A stretch of DNA of 64,000 bases from Guadua angustifolia. Lineage: Eukaryota; Streptophyta; Magnoliopsida; Poales; Poaceae. The stretch lies in NCBI GenBank assembly GCA_036346375.1, contig CM070518.1, forward strand, positions 3,728,182-3,792,181, written 5' to 3'. A model generated the notes under the pieces. The model searched no databases, had not been told where the DNA came from, and worked only from the letters and a program-made list of their open reading frames with translations. Of the stretch, positions 1-10,436 are shown piece after piece. Within the stretch, counting starts at the first letter, position 1. Each line of letters opens with the position of its first letter. Both the position numbers and the translations under genes were made by a program.

Positions 1-118
1 GGTATTATCTCCATCGCGGGAGCCCGAACCTGTATACATCCGGTGTCTTGTGCGAACCATCGAGTTTGGATCCAGCGCCTAGCCCCCTTTTCATTATTGT
101 CGGTAACAAACCTCGACA
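1..118 (+). mobile_element. 3' end of a Tat-like Ty3/gypsy LTR, cut by the window edge
   Basis: The segment ends in CCTCGACA and is followed directly by a leader with GCACGCCAGGTAGGGG, the layout just after the 5' LTR in grass Tat-type gypsy elements. It opens with a module (TATTATCTCC, then AGCCCGAACCTGTATA) that recurs near the end of the Tat-type LTR at 27,766-28,979 and, on the minus strand, in two small solo LTRs at 36.5 and 43.4 kb. The LTR start lies outside the window, so its length is unknown. The Tat assignment rests on these motifs only. Confidence 0.55.
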
Positions 119-830
119 GTTGGCACGCCAGGTAGGGGATGCGTTAAGATCAATTTCGTCAAGCTCGGTGGCCACCGTCAACAGAATTGCTCGAACAGCA
201 GATCAATCGCAAAAAAAACATCAGATCGGATCGGCGGCCGTTCGTCTTCCTCATCCGGTTCGGCTGTTCCTCGTAAGCGCGCCGCCGCCTCCCGTCGCGC
301 CGCCAGCCATCGCGTCGTCGACATTTTTCGCCGACCCTCCGGCCTGCTCATCAGCGCGATCCACCATCGCCGATCTTCTTCGTCGCGACGCAAGGAGCCG
401 CTCATCTTCATTCTTCGATCGGATCAAGTCGGCTACGCTGCGCCGAAGCGCCAACCGGCTGCACGCCATGAGCCACGCACGCACCGGCGCGCAAACGCAC
501 GGCCAAGAGCCTTACGCCGCACCGGCGCCACCGGCATGGCCACGAGCCACGCTGCGCCCGGCGCCGGCCGGCACGGCTACGAGCCACGCCGCCTCCCGCA
601 ACCTTCGCACGGCCACGAGCCACGCCGCGCCCGGCGCCAACTTTCGCGACGGCCACGAGCCACGCTGCGCCCGGCGCCAACGGCGCACGGCTACGAGCCT
701 CGCTGCGCCCGAAGCGCCACCTTTCAAGACGGCCACGAGCCACGCTGCGCCCGGCGCCAACCGGCGCGACTCACGAGCCTCGCTGCGCCTACTTCCTTTG
801 CTATTTATCGTTTACTTTGAATAATGTAAG
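119..830 (+). mobile_element. Leader and 5' internal region of the Tat-like element, no intact gag
   Basis: The sequence begins GTTGGCACGCCAGGTAGGGG, a typical primer-site and leader region, and continues into very GC-rich DNA. A frame stays open from 48 to 824, but it starts inside the LTR. Its product is Ala/Arg/Pro/His-rich low complexity produced by the tandem repeat at 466-800, so I do not call it a gene. No Gag, protease or RT motif is present. The internal region is therefore either very short (a non-autonomous element) or cut off before 831. Confidence 0.45.
466..800 (+). repeat. Degenerate GC-rich tandem repeat
   Basis: The motif CACGAGCCACGCTGCGCCC and close variants (CACGAGCCACGCCGC, TACGAGCCTCGCTGCGCC) recur about eight times. 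Spacers of variable length often read CGGCGCCAAC or GACGG. Spacing is irregular, roughly 30-60 bases. The repeat keeps frames open on both strands, which explains the long but meaningless ORFs here. Confidence 0.8.
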
Positions 831-1022
831 CCCTGTGGCGAGACTATTGTAAGGTTGACCATAAGGTCGTACACTCGTTTATATACATGTTCGAAATACT
901 TATTTAATATTCCGCTGTGTATGATGTGATATTATACCCTGTTAAGCCTGTGTGCACTAGCACGATCCTGGACTAGTGCAAAATACACAGAGTGTCCGGA
1001 ATTGCAAATTCGGGGCACGACA
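831..1022 (+). mobile_element. 3' end of an unidentified LTR
   Basis: The GC-rich leader stops abruptly and AT-richer DNA runs to CGGGGCACGACA at 1,022. The next bases, CCCAACCC, are Tekay RNase H sequence matching 10,167 onward, so 1,022/1,023 is an insertion boundary. A terminus in ACA fits an LTR end. It does not match the LTR end at 118, so the two do not simply flank one element. The family is unknown. Confidence 0.4.
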
Positions 1023-2876
1023 CCCAACCCATGATCTAGAGCTAGCCGCCGTGGTCTTTGCCTTAAGATTTGGAGGCACTACTTGTATGGCTAATCTTGT
1101 GATATCTTTACTGACCATAAAAGCCTCAAATACATTTTCATTCAGAAAGATTTGAATTTGAGGTAGAGGCGGTGGTTGGAGTTAATAAAAGATTATGATC
1201 TCACCATTCAGTATCATCCGAAGAAAGCTAATGTGGTGGCGGATGCTCTTAGCCGCAAGGCATTTCCCCCTGCCCTCGACTATCTCATAGCTGATTTTGA
1301 GCATTTGGGAATCTCATATTGTTTTGCTGGCACCATGAAAGTTGAAACTCAGGTGATTTTGGAGTTTGCAATTCCCAAGCGTGTGCGTGAGGCACAACAG
1401 CATGACCGAATGCTTCAGCAAGTGAGGAAGCGCATTGCTGAGGGCAAGATTGGAGATTTCAGCCTAGATGAGATTGGCGCTCTGAGGTTTAGAGGCCACC
1501 TTTGTGTGCCTCAAAAGTCTCAAGTTAAGGATGACATTCTGAAGGAAGCTCATAGCACCCCGTATACAGTTCATCCTAGTGAGACTAAAATGTATCGGGA
1601 TTTGAAAAAGTGCTTTTGGTGGAAAAGGATGAGGGTTGACATTGCTCAGTTCGTAGCATCTTGTGGAGTTTGTCAGAAGGTGAAGGCGGAGCATAAGCGT
1701 CCCGCTGGATTGCTTCAACCGTTGGAAGTCCCTGTTTGGCCATGGGATGATATATCCATAGACTTTGTGGTTGGTCTACCTCGTACCCGACGAGGGAAGG
1801 ATGCTATTTGGGTTATTGTGGATCGTTTCAGCAAGTCTGCTCACTTCATTCCCATTCGCACTACAAACTCAGCAAGCGATTTAGCTCCTATTTATGTGTA
1901 GGAAATAGTGAGACTTCATGGTGTACCTAAGACAATCGTATCTGATCGTGACGCAAAGTTTGTCTCCAAATTCTGGGAAGGTTTGCAGAGTGCTATGGGC
2001 ACTCAACTCCGTCTTAGCACCGCGTTCCACCCGCAAACAGATGGTGAATCTAAGCGTACAATTTAGACTTTGGAGGATATGCTTAGGTCTTGTGTCTTGG
2101 CATGGAAGGGTAGTTGGGAAGATCATTTAGCTCTGGCTGAATTTGCATATAATAATAGCTATCAGGCAAGTATTCGAGCTGCCCTTATGAAGTGCTTTAT
2201 GGCGGAGTGCGTTCCCCTATCTTTGGGATGCAGCGGGGGAAAGGGCAGTTCTTGGCCCAGATTGGGTTCAGCAAACTGTTGAGCGAGTGGCAGAGGTGAG
2301 GCAAAACCTTCTTGCAGCCCAGAGTAGACAAAAGAGTTTTGCTGATGTGAGGAGGAGAGATTTGGAGTTTGAGGTGGGGGACAGCGTGCTGTTGAGGATG
2401 TCTCCCACTAATGGTGTGGTTCGGTTTGGACCGAAAGGGAAGACTAGCCCGAGGTACGTTGAACCTTTCCCTATTATCGCCCGAGTAGGGAAGGTGGCCT
2501 ATCGGTTGGAGCTTCCCGAATCGATGCAAGGAGTACACAATGTTTTCCATGTGTCTATGCTGAGGAAGTTCCTGCATGATCCGAATTTGGTTGTGTCCCT
2601 CTTGAGCCTTTGGTGATTGATCAAAATCTCATCTGCGAGTCTCGACCAGTGCGAATCTTGGACGAGTCAGAGCGGGTATTGAAAAATAGAACGCTGAAGT
2701 TTGTCAAGGTCCTGTGGTCCCATCAATCCGAGCGGGAAGCGACTTGGGAACTGGAATCTCACATGCGTGAGAAGTATCCAGAGTTGTTCCTATCAGGTAT
2801 GTGTTGTAAGTTAACTTCTGCGGACTATTCGTTTTATTCGTTAGTGTCCGTGGAATTTGAGGTCGAATTCCTTTAA
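1023..2876 (+). pseudogene. Tekay copy A: remnant of pol (end of RNase H, integrase, chromodomain)
   Basis: This is the 3' part of a Ty3/gypsy chromovirus polyprotein, closely similar to 10,166-12,019. In order it holds: the RNase H tail (DYDLTIQYHPKKANVVADALSR, about 1,185-1,255); the integrase HHCC finger (about 1,545-1,680, with CGVCQK); the integrase core (DISIDFVVGLPRTRRGKDAI, about 1,755); and a C-terminal chromodomain (EREATWELE, about 2,725-2,790). A TAG replaces CAG at 1,900, frames shift near 2,190, and the catalytic region that reads DGQSERTIQ in copy B reads DGESKRTI-stop here, so the catalytic Glu is now Lys. The upstream gag, protease and RT are absent. It is not functional. Confidence 0.9.
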
Positions 2877-2886
2877 GGGGGGAGAG
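2875..2886 (+). other. Polypurine tract of Tekay copy A
   Basis: The purine run AAGGGGGGAGAG sits immediately before the LTR start TGTAATATCGCG. It is the plus-strand priming site of the retroelement. The same tract precedes the second LTR at 12,018-12,029. Confidence 0.85.
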
Positions 2887-5326
2887 TGTAATATCGCGAA
2901 ATCTCGCCCCAACCTTTGTGCCTTCAGTCGGGCGGGTTGGGGCCGTCTGGCAAGTATTCTCAGAGGTGGTTGGCCCATCCGGGAGGGTTAGGATTATTGG
3001 TTTTCGGTTGGGAGGGGTCTTTTTGGAATTTCTCCTATCCACCAACTTTTCACCTACCCTCCCCTCTCCATTTCAATTGTGTGGCTGGCATTGCTCCTCC
3101 CAAATCTCAGCCTTTACCGATTTTTCCCCCTAGCCAGCTGTGTGCCTCTCATTTCTTCCTGCCCAACCCGTGCCCAGGCGCCTGCCGCTCCCTGTCGTCA
3201 CTACCCAGGCGCTGCCGAATCCTTGCCCAAGCGCTGCCGAAGTGTTGCGCTCCTGCCGAGACTTGCCCAGGCGTTGCCGGTCCAGCCGACTCCCTCTCGA
3301 TTTCCGGCCAAGCCGCCGCCTGGTCGCCGTCTGAACCACCTCCGACCCTCTGGCGTCGCCTGATCCTCCCTTGAAGTCCCTCTTCCCGGCTCGCCGACGC
3401 TTGCCCATCTTGCCGACGCCCCCTGCTGCTTCTTCCAGTTGCCGGCGATTCCTCCATCCTCCTCCTTCTCCTTGATGGTAAGAGAGGTATGGATTGCAGG
3501 GTTGGGAGTAGGGGTTCTTTTCTTGGTTGGGGTTGGTCTAGGGCTCTTAGATTTGCGCCTTGAAAGGGGGAAAATGCTTTAGTTGGGAGGGAAGACCTAT
3601 TCAACATTGGGGCTGTGCAAAGGGCTGTGCTTGCGATTGCGATTTGGGCAAGTTCGGGACCTCTCATGACCGGTTGGCTGTAGAGAAAATGAAGCTAGTG
3701 TTCTTAAGTTTATCTAGAGCTCAAGAAATCGCGAATTGGCCCAGCCGTATGGAAGTTATGGCTGTTTCCATTAGGGCTGTCTAGATTGTGTCGAGTGGTC
3801 GGTACTCTCTTTTCGTAGTCGATCTGGGATCAGCTGGTGTGTTGGCCAAGTGAGTGGCTATGTTATTCGTGTAGCTCATTCCCTTGCGGTCGTTTCGAGT
3901 ATAACAACGCTAAAATCCGTTGAGCCAATCAAAAGTTGCGCAATTTGGAAGTTTTGTCCCGATGTTGGGAAATTTCAGTGAGCTCAGATTTTTGTGGTGG
4001 GGTTTTGGGTCTTTTGTGCATTCAGGTGTAGTAGTGTGGTGTGTATGGTCGTTGTGACCTATCTAGAATTGGAAAGTTGAGCTTGCGAATGTTATTTTCA
4101 GGGGGAGTAGCTTCGGGAGAGGCTTCAACTTCTCGCCATCCTCCTCCTTGCGGTTGAAGGCAAGTGTAATGTGATATGCATGTTGTGGTATTGTAAAGGT
4201 TTAATGTTATTTAGGACCTTACCCACAGGAAAGAAATTATATTGATGTCTTAATTGTGAACTTGAATAGATTACCGCAAATGGCGGTTTATGAAAGTAAG
4301 ATTTATCTATGTGATGCATTCGGTTATGGCTTGCAATAGTGAATAGAAATGAATGAAGATGTGATCTATGTGTGCCCATTTACATTCATGCATTCATAAT
4401 GGACGGGCGTCCCATGTTGATCACGGGCCTCGGTGCTCACCCGTAGTGAGCACAAAAGTCCTACTTTGTAGTCCCATTCACCGAGATGAATGGGAGCGAG
4501 ACAAGAAGAGTAGGCCCTCCACGGGATGGATGGGAATGAGAGGATGCATGCCGACGGGCGTGCATCCGCAATCAGTATGAGCCAAAGATGGTTGCATTCA
4601 TGAGCATGCATGATGCGTTGCATAATTGTGATTGTGAGTAAAGACCTAATAAGATGATTTGGATGAGGATTTTGTGAGTTAGATTCCTTGTATGCTTAAA
4701 GTCATGTAGTACATATGTATAATTGTTACATGTTCACTTTAATTTCTTTTCGCATTACACTTTCTTTGAGTGATGAGCTCACACTTGTGTTTGATATTTT
4801 ATTCTAGGTAACTCCAAGGTGACATTTTGGGAGATGGGCTAGCGATGACATTTTGGGAGATGGGCTTCACTCACGATGACTTCATGTAGCTAGATTAGGA
4901 CAATATCCTTACTTTTGGTTATAGTAGTGATGGTGATGAACTTGATTTCTTTTGGTTGAGATAAATTGTAAGTAATGGAGGAATGTTTAGGACTATAAAA
5001 CCTTAGTTGTATGGTGTAGCGCTTGTCTTTTGCGTATATCATATCCCTACGAACTTGCTTAGTTGGTCATGATGACTAGTATTTGCCATGACAGTTTTTG
5101 GTGGTTGGTTGGTTGTGAATGGCTTTGTCATGTTTTCATTATTAATTGATGTCTTTTGTCTGCTGAGTGGATGTCCTAGTTTTAGAGGAGGTGCTGCCGA
5201 AATTTTTTAGTAAGTTCGACCCCTATTATCTTATCTAGGTCGTTTTGCTGTCCTTCTTTAGTCTTTTGTGGTTGTGGTAAATTGAGGGCGTAGCATTTAG
5301 GGCACTGGAGGTGCCGGGGTGTTACA
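2887..5326 (+). mobile_element. LTR 1 of the Tekay array (2,440 bp)
   Basis: It starts TGTAATATCGCGAAATC just after a polypurine tract and ends GGGGTGTTACA just before a primer-binding site. It therefore serves as 3' LTR of copy A and 5' LTR of copy B. It aligns base for base over long stretches with 12,030-14,444. One clear difference is a 26-bp tandem duplication starting at 4,821 (GACATTTTGGGAGATGGGCT repeated at 4,847), which is single in LTR 2. Open frames inside it recur in LTR 2 and are not genes. Confidence 0.92.
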
Positions 5327-5328
5327 GT

Positions 5329-5340
5329 TGGTATCAAAGC
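5329..5340 (+). other. Primer-binding site, initiator tRNA-Met type
   Basis: TGGTATCAAAGC lies two bases after the LTR end. It differs at one base from the usual TGGTATCAGAGC, which is complementary to the 3' end of plant initiator tRNA-Met and is seen unchanged at 14,447. Confidence 0.85.
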
Positions 5341-5608
5341 GGGCGTTAGGTCCGTGGTCTATAAACCTAGAGACGTGGTCTAGGTGCATTTACCCTTTAA
5401 AAGTTGTTTTGGGTAAATAAATTTAAAACTTGTTGTAGGCTGACTAAGAAAGTAAAATTTTGACACACTTGGAGCACAATAGGAAGGGTGTGGTAAATCA
5501 TTGCATCACGCTTTGTTGTTCTAACTATTTTATGTTCTTGATAGATGAAATGTTAGTTTGTTGTTGTATTGAGATTTAGGCTGATGTTAGATTGTGGTGG
5601 TTGTAGCT

Positions 5609-6444
5609 ATGTCGAGGGGTAAAGGCCGCCCTCCTGGTCGCGGTGGCCGTCGAGGCCATGGTCGAGGTGGGCGACACCCACCTCAGGGTGTCGCTGAGTT
5701 GGTCGCTGAGCGAAGCGGTTCGCTCAATGCTCCTGCACTGTTCAGAGGTGTCCTGCTGTGTGCCGGGAGTTGAGGCTGCCACTTTGGCCCAGCTGCAGGC
5801 GTTGCAAAAGGAGGTGCAGGAGTTGCGTCAGCGCGTTCAAGTGTCTCCTGCTGCGGTGCCTCCACCTGCAGTAGCCCCCGCAGTCGCCCCTGTAGCGCCA
5901 GAGGCTAGGATGAGCCTCCAGGAGTGGATGTCCCTCCGCCTGGATACTTTTGATGGAACGGGCACACCGGTCCAATCCGCAGATTGGCTCCGGTATTTGG
6001 AGAGGCAGTTTGAGATCCTAGAGATGACTTCGGTCCAGATGGCTCGCTTTGTGGCCTTCCAGTTGAAAGGCAGCGGATATCCGTGCGAGGGTTCTTCTTG
6101 CGAGGTCCCCACTCTTGGACCAGTTACATGGGATGATTTCGTCCACCACTTTCGGGCCAAGTTCTACCCGGAGTCTTTCCTTGAGAGGATGGGGCACTCT
6201 TTATCCACCCTCTCCCAAGGCAAGAAGTCGGTGGCAGAATATGAGGCGGAGTTCAATAATATTGTCCGTTTCATACCAGCAGTGGCATCGGATGATCAAG
6301 AGAAGGCTCGTAGGTTCCGTAGGGGCCTCAACCAGGAGTTTAGGGTGATTATGGGAGCCACTGTTCCCCGTGACTTAGCATCTGTGGTGGATCAAGCTAA
6401 GGGTATGGAGCTTGAATTGGAGCTTTCCAAAGAAAAGTTCCTTT
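5609..6444 (+). pseudogene. Tekay copy B gag, 5' part, cut by a solo LTR
   Basis: The likely start is ATG at 5,609, giving the basic sequence MSRGKGRPPGRGGRRGHGRG, as at the matching ATG in copy C (14,726). A frameshift near 5,740 moves the reading into the frame open to 6,710. That frame encodes a coiled-coil-like stretch (LQALQKEVQELRQRV), then the retrotransposon Gag fold (DWLRYLERQFEILEM, VAEYEAEFNNIVRFI, RFRRGLNQEFRV). Gag would form the virus-like particle. The coding sequence is interrupted after CCTTT at 6,440-6,444; residues read beyond that point belong to the inserted LTR. Confidence 0.88.
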
Positions 6445-7984
6445 TGAAGGAAAACGCGTATGCTACACTAGCCGAAAACAAAATTTTCTACGCATTCAAC
6501 CAGGATACATGCGAGTCAAAGATCATGGAGCATTACCCTTGGAGCACGTTAGCGCGGAGTAGAGTGGGTGAAGCCTCCCGCGTGCTCGAAGCCTTTGTCG
6601 TGGTCGAGCGTACTCATCGCTTTCGCCGAGTGCTTGCGAGATCACTGAGTGCTTTCGAGTGGTCTCCGGACCGCCCGAGTGCTCACCAAGTGATCGCTTT
6701 GAGTCCTTAGCGTCTCCTCGCGCTGGGTGCGATGCGGCGGATGAAGATGTGCACGCAGCAGTTGGAGAGGGTGAAACCGATCGCCGATCAGCGCCGAGGA
6801 CAGATGCAACGGCGCCTCTACGGTATCCACACGTCCAGGGGTGGAACGCCGTGCGCCGGTGTGCTAGCACCACGCGTGTGACGGCTAGGGTTTCTGGCAG
6901 GGGTAGGGGTCGACGGCTAGGGTTTCGTGGTGGGGAGAACCTCATGGTGCACACCCCCACGCCCCTTTATATAGAGTGCACTAACGGGCCTTCTATGATA
7001 GAAGCCCACTAGGACTCACTAATGGATCTTCTCTGAGAAATCCATTAAGGCGCCAGAGGATCCAAATCGTGTAAACCCACTAATGGATCCAATCCATCGA
7101 GACATGATCCAACCCGTTAAGTGTGTGACCCGTTAGGTTCATGCATAAGCGGCCATAGCCCCGAAACCTCTTTTCGAGACCATCGGACAACGATGGTTCC
7201 TAGCGGGACATGTTGTCCCCGAATACTGCAGAATGATCGATCGGTGAACCTTGATATACTCATATACCAATCCTTTTGCCACGCGATACCGGTCAAGCTC
7301 AAGGCAAGATCGTGCCATCCTTGTGATAGCTCGACCCATTCACTCGTCAATGTAATGGATATAATTCATGATTAACACTTTAATCACTTTGGCATAGCCA
7401 TGCACTTTTCCATATCCATCCACAGGGGCGAGAGATATCTCTCCGTTATCAAGGAGGGCAAATTCCATCTTGATCTCTTATATCTCACGTCATGTTTCAT
7501 GGCATACTCGTAAGCTACCTTTATAACTCCCATTACGGAGAAGCGTTTGATAGCCCCAAAGTATACAATTACACATCTTTGAGAATCAATAAGAATCTCG
7601 GTCAAAGGATCGTATAGGTATACCTCTCGAGACTACACCTTGATGGCACTTCTAAGATAACAATCTCATCGGTGTCTCGGAGCGGGTCTATCAACCCCAT
7701 GTTCTCTAACATGTGCCCACATTATTGATTTGATATCTCCATATCTATGGTATGTGAAACATTACCATCAATCAATACATGTACTGGTCAGATCACTATT
7801 GTCCCACATAATGATATGTGACCAGGGATCCTTTAGAATAATATCATATAACCAATGTGTTTCACAATTAAGTCATACTCAATAAACAAAGAAGTGACAT
7901 TTATTCATGGAACTGATAAGTACATGAATATAGACGTATGATACAATCATCTCACATGATCGCCTCTAGGGCATATCACTAACA
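6445..7984 (-). mobile_element. Solo LTR of a BARE-1/Angela/RIRE1-like Ty1/copia element (1,540 bp)
   Basis: Read on the minus strand it begins TGTTAGTGATATGCCC and ends GCGTTTTCCTTCA. The start resembles the well-known BARE-1/Angela start (TGTTGG, then ATATGCCCTAGAGGC). It is flanked by CCTTT at 6,440-6,444 and again at 7,985-7,989, a perfect 5-bp target duplication, and copy C has the uninterrupted site (gttCCTTTctgg near 15,567). No internal retroelement sequence remains, so two LTRs have recombined. A diverged plus-strand copy lies at 26,359. Confidence 0.93.
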
Positions 7985-8581
7985 CCTTTCTGGTGGTACT
8001 GGAGTTTTTGTAGCTCCTGGTGGTGGGCAGAAGAGAGGTTTTGGGGGGGAGGTGGGTCCTTCCAGCGACCCCCTTCCAAAAAATCCAAGGGGGGACAGGG
8101 TTCCTCCTCGGGAACCAAGGCAAAGAACCCTCGGTCATCTTCATCGTCCTTCCAGCGTGCGGCTTTTCACCCTGTTCCAGGGCGAGGTATGATTTGCTTC
8201 AAGTGTGGTGGCAGGCATCACACTGCGGAGTGTGCTTGGTCGGGGGAGTGTCATCATTGTGGCCTTCCCGGCCATGTGGGGAAAGTGTGCCGGTCGAATC
8301 CCAACAGCATCATCAAGTGGGAGCCGGTGCCACCCACCCCGACTCAGAGTGCTTCGTCCAAGGGATCAGTTCAAATGTTGGCTGCAACTCCAGTTCTTCC
8401 GCAGCCTTCTGCGTGAGCACCACCTGTGGCTTCTTGGCAGCCCCAGCCGTCGGCTCCCCCTCAGTTTGTTGCACCACCTCTAGTGTCGGTGCCGCTCCCG
8501 TAGGGTGTCGGGGCTCCCGCCGCCCCGGCGCCACCAGGAGTCTATACCCTGCCGACTGCTGAGACAGCTGGACGTCCAGAT
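7985..8581 (+). pseudogene. Tekay copy B gag, 3' part with two zinc knuckles
   Basis: This resumes gag after the solo LTR. It is a Gly-rich linker, then CFKCGGRHHTAEC (a knuckle with C-X2-C-X3-H-X4-C spacing) and CHHCGLPGHVGKVC (C-X2-C-X4-H-X4-C, canonical), followed by a Pro-rich linker. Zinc knuckles bind genomic RNA during packaging. In-frame stops at about 8,416 (TGA) and 8,504 (TAG) separate gag from the protease, so this polyprotein could not be made. Confidence 0.85.
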
Positions 8582-9958
8582 ATGGTGGCAGGTACTCTAC
8601 TTGTGAATTCAGCTGATGCTTTTGTTCTTTTTGATTCAGGAGCATCCTATTCTTTTGTGTCGATTGAGTTTGCTAGAAGGGCTATGTTGGGGATGCAGTG
8701 TATTGCTAAGTCTGTGGTGGTTACTTCTCCTGGTGGTCTTATTTCAAGTTCAATGGTATGCCCGGGTTGCACTATTACCATTGATGATGAGGATTTCTTT
8801 GCTAATCTGATGGTTATCCAGTTGGCCCCGTTCGATGTTATCTTGGGCATGGATTGGTTGCATCAGTACCGTGCCAAAATTTGTTGCTACTGGAAAACAG
8901 TTGCTTTGCAGGCACCCTCAGGAATTGAGTTGGTTTTCCAGGGTGGTGTACCCTCCAACTCCCTCTTTGTTCTAGCTAGTTTGTTTCTTGCCCGTCGTAT
9001 GTTGAAGTCAGGGGTACTCTTGGCCATGTCAGAAAAACCAACCAATTCGGTAACCATTGAGGAGATTCCTGTGGTGAAGGAATTTGCTGATGTGTTTCTC
9101 GATGAACTGCCTGGGTTGCCGCCAAGAAGGGATGTGGAATTTCTGATTGATCTTGTCCCGGGCGCGCGACCTATTTCTTTGGCGCCTTATCGCTTGGCTC
9201 ATCCTTTCCAAGATGAGCTGAAGAAGCAATTGGACGACTTGTTGTCTAAGGGGCTGATCCAGCGTAGTGTGTCATCGTGGGGAGCGCCTGTCCTTTTTGT
9301 TGCTAAGAAAGATGGGGGTTGGCGTATGTGTGTAGATCATCGTGCTCTTAACTTGGTGACCATCAAGAACAAATATCCTCTGCCACGCATTGAAGATTTG
9401 TTTGACCAATCGAAGGGAGCAAAGGTGTTCTCTAAGATTGATCTTCAATCGGGTTACAATCAAATTCGTGTGAGGGAACAAGATATTGAGAAAACAGCTT
9501 TCTCCACTAGGTATGAGCATTATGAATTTAAGGTTATGTACTTTGGATTAACCAATGCCCCTACTGTTTTTATGGAGACGATGAATAATTTGCTGCATGA
9601 GTATCTTGATGATTTCGTGGTAGTGTTCATCGATGATATTCTAATCTACTCCAAGTCAGAAGAGGAACATGCTCACCATTTGAGGCTTGTGCTTCGTACG
9701 TTAAGGGAGAATCAATTCTATGCTAGGTTGAAAAGGTATGAATTTTGGATTTCGGAAGTGGGGTTTCTTGGTCATATCATCAACCAGGAAGGTGTTTCTA
9801 TTGATCCTAGCAAGATCTCTACAATTGTGGACTGGAAGAGGCCTTCCAATGTCAAAGAAGTGCGTAGTTTCCTTGGGATGGCTGGCTACTACTGTCGCTT
9901 TGTTCAAGACTTCTCCCTCATCGCTAAGCCTCTTTCTCAATTGACTCGAAAGGAGTGA
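8582..9958 (+). pseudogene. Tekay copy B protease and reverse transcriptase
   Basis: An open stretch of 458 residues. The aspartic protease motif is LFDSGASYSF near residue 17. RT follows from about residue 215: VAKKDGGWRMCVDHRALN, FSKIDLQSGYNQIRV, and FIDDILIYS (about 9,626-9,652), which is the catalytic YxDD-equivalent box in gypsy elements. The frame ends at 9,956-9,958 in TGA because one base is missing from AAGGAGGTGAAATTC-like sequence, which separates RT from RNase H. The listed ATG is internal to an ancestral gag-pol frame and is not a true start. Confidence 0.92.
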
Positions 9959-10436
9959 AATTCAATGGTCTCGCCATTTGTGGCGTAGTTTCTGCACCTT
10001 GAAGGAAAAGCTGGTGACTGCTCCTGTTCTCACTCTTCCTGAGCCAGGAAAGCGCTTCACCATTTATTCTAATGCTTCTCATGTGGGCCTTGGTTGTGTG
10101 CTTATGCAAGGGGGCAAGGTTATTGCTTATGCATCAAGGCAGCTGAAAATGCATGAGCAGAATTACCCAACCCATGATCTAGAGCTAGCCGCCGTGGTCA
10201 TTGCCTTGAAGATTTGGAGGCACTACTTGTATGGCGAATCTTGCGATATCTTTACTGACCATAAAAGCCTCAAATACATTTTTACTCAGAAAGATTTGAA
10301 TTTGAGGCAGAGGCGGTGGTTGGAGTTGATAAAAGATTATGATCTCACCATTCAGTATCATCTGGGGAAAGCTAATGTGGTGGCGGATGCTCTTAGCCAT
10401 AAGGCATTGCGCCCGCCCTCATTGTCTCATAGCTAA
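9959..10436 (+). pseudogene. Tekay copy B RNase H
   Basis: This encodes the RNase H domain that removes RNA from the RNA/DNA hybrid: VTAPVLTLPEPGKRFTIYSN, VIAYASRQLKMHEQNYPTHD, LELAAVVIALKIWRHYLYG, TDHKSLKYIFTQKDLNLRQR, and the tail ADALSHKAL. The first catalytic Asp of the usual YSDAS motif is Asn here (YSNAS, about 10,067-10,081). Copy A's remnant starts too late to show this residue. The frame ends at 10,436 by frameshift. Confidence 0.9.

Noticed and set aside
48..824. Open frame of 258 codons at the left edge
   Set aside because: It starts inside an LTR, crosses the primer site, and its Ala/Arg/Pro/His-rich product follows from the GC-rich tandem repeat. Overlapping frames on the minus strand are open for the same reason.
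831..1022. Reading 1-1,022 as one complete small LTR element
   Set aside because: The LTR ends at 118 and 1,022 do not match, so the two cannot be the paired LTRs of a single element.
2704..3667. Minus-strand ORFs over the chromodomain and LTR 1 (also at 11,847-12,188 and 12,416-12,802)
   Set aside because: They recur at the same relative place in both array copies, run across the polypurine tract and LTR border, and are the reverse of known coding or LTR sequence.
6445..6710. C-terminal part of the 355-codon frame beginning at 5,643
   Set aside because: Residues after KEKFLL are read from the solo LTR, not from gag. The apparent fusion is an insertion artefact.
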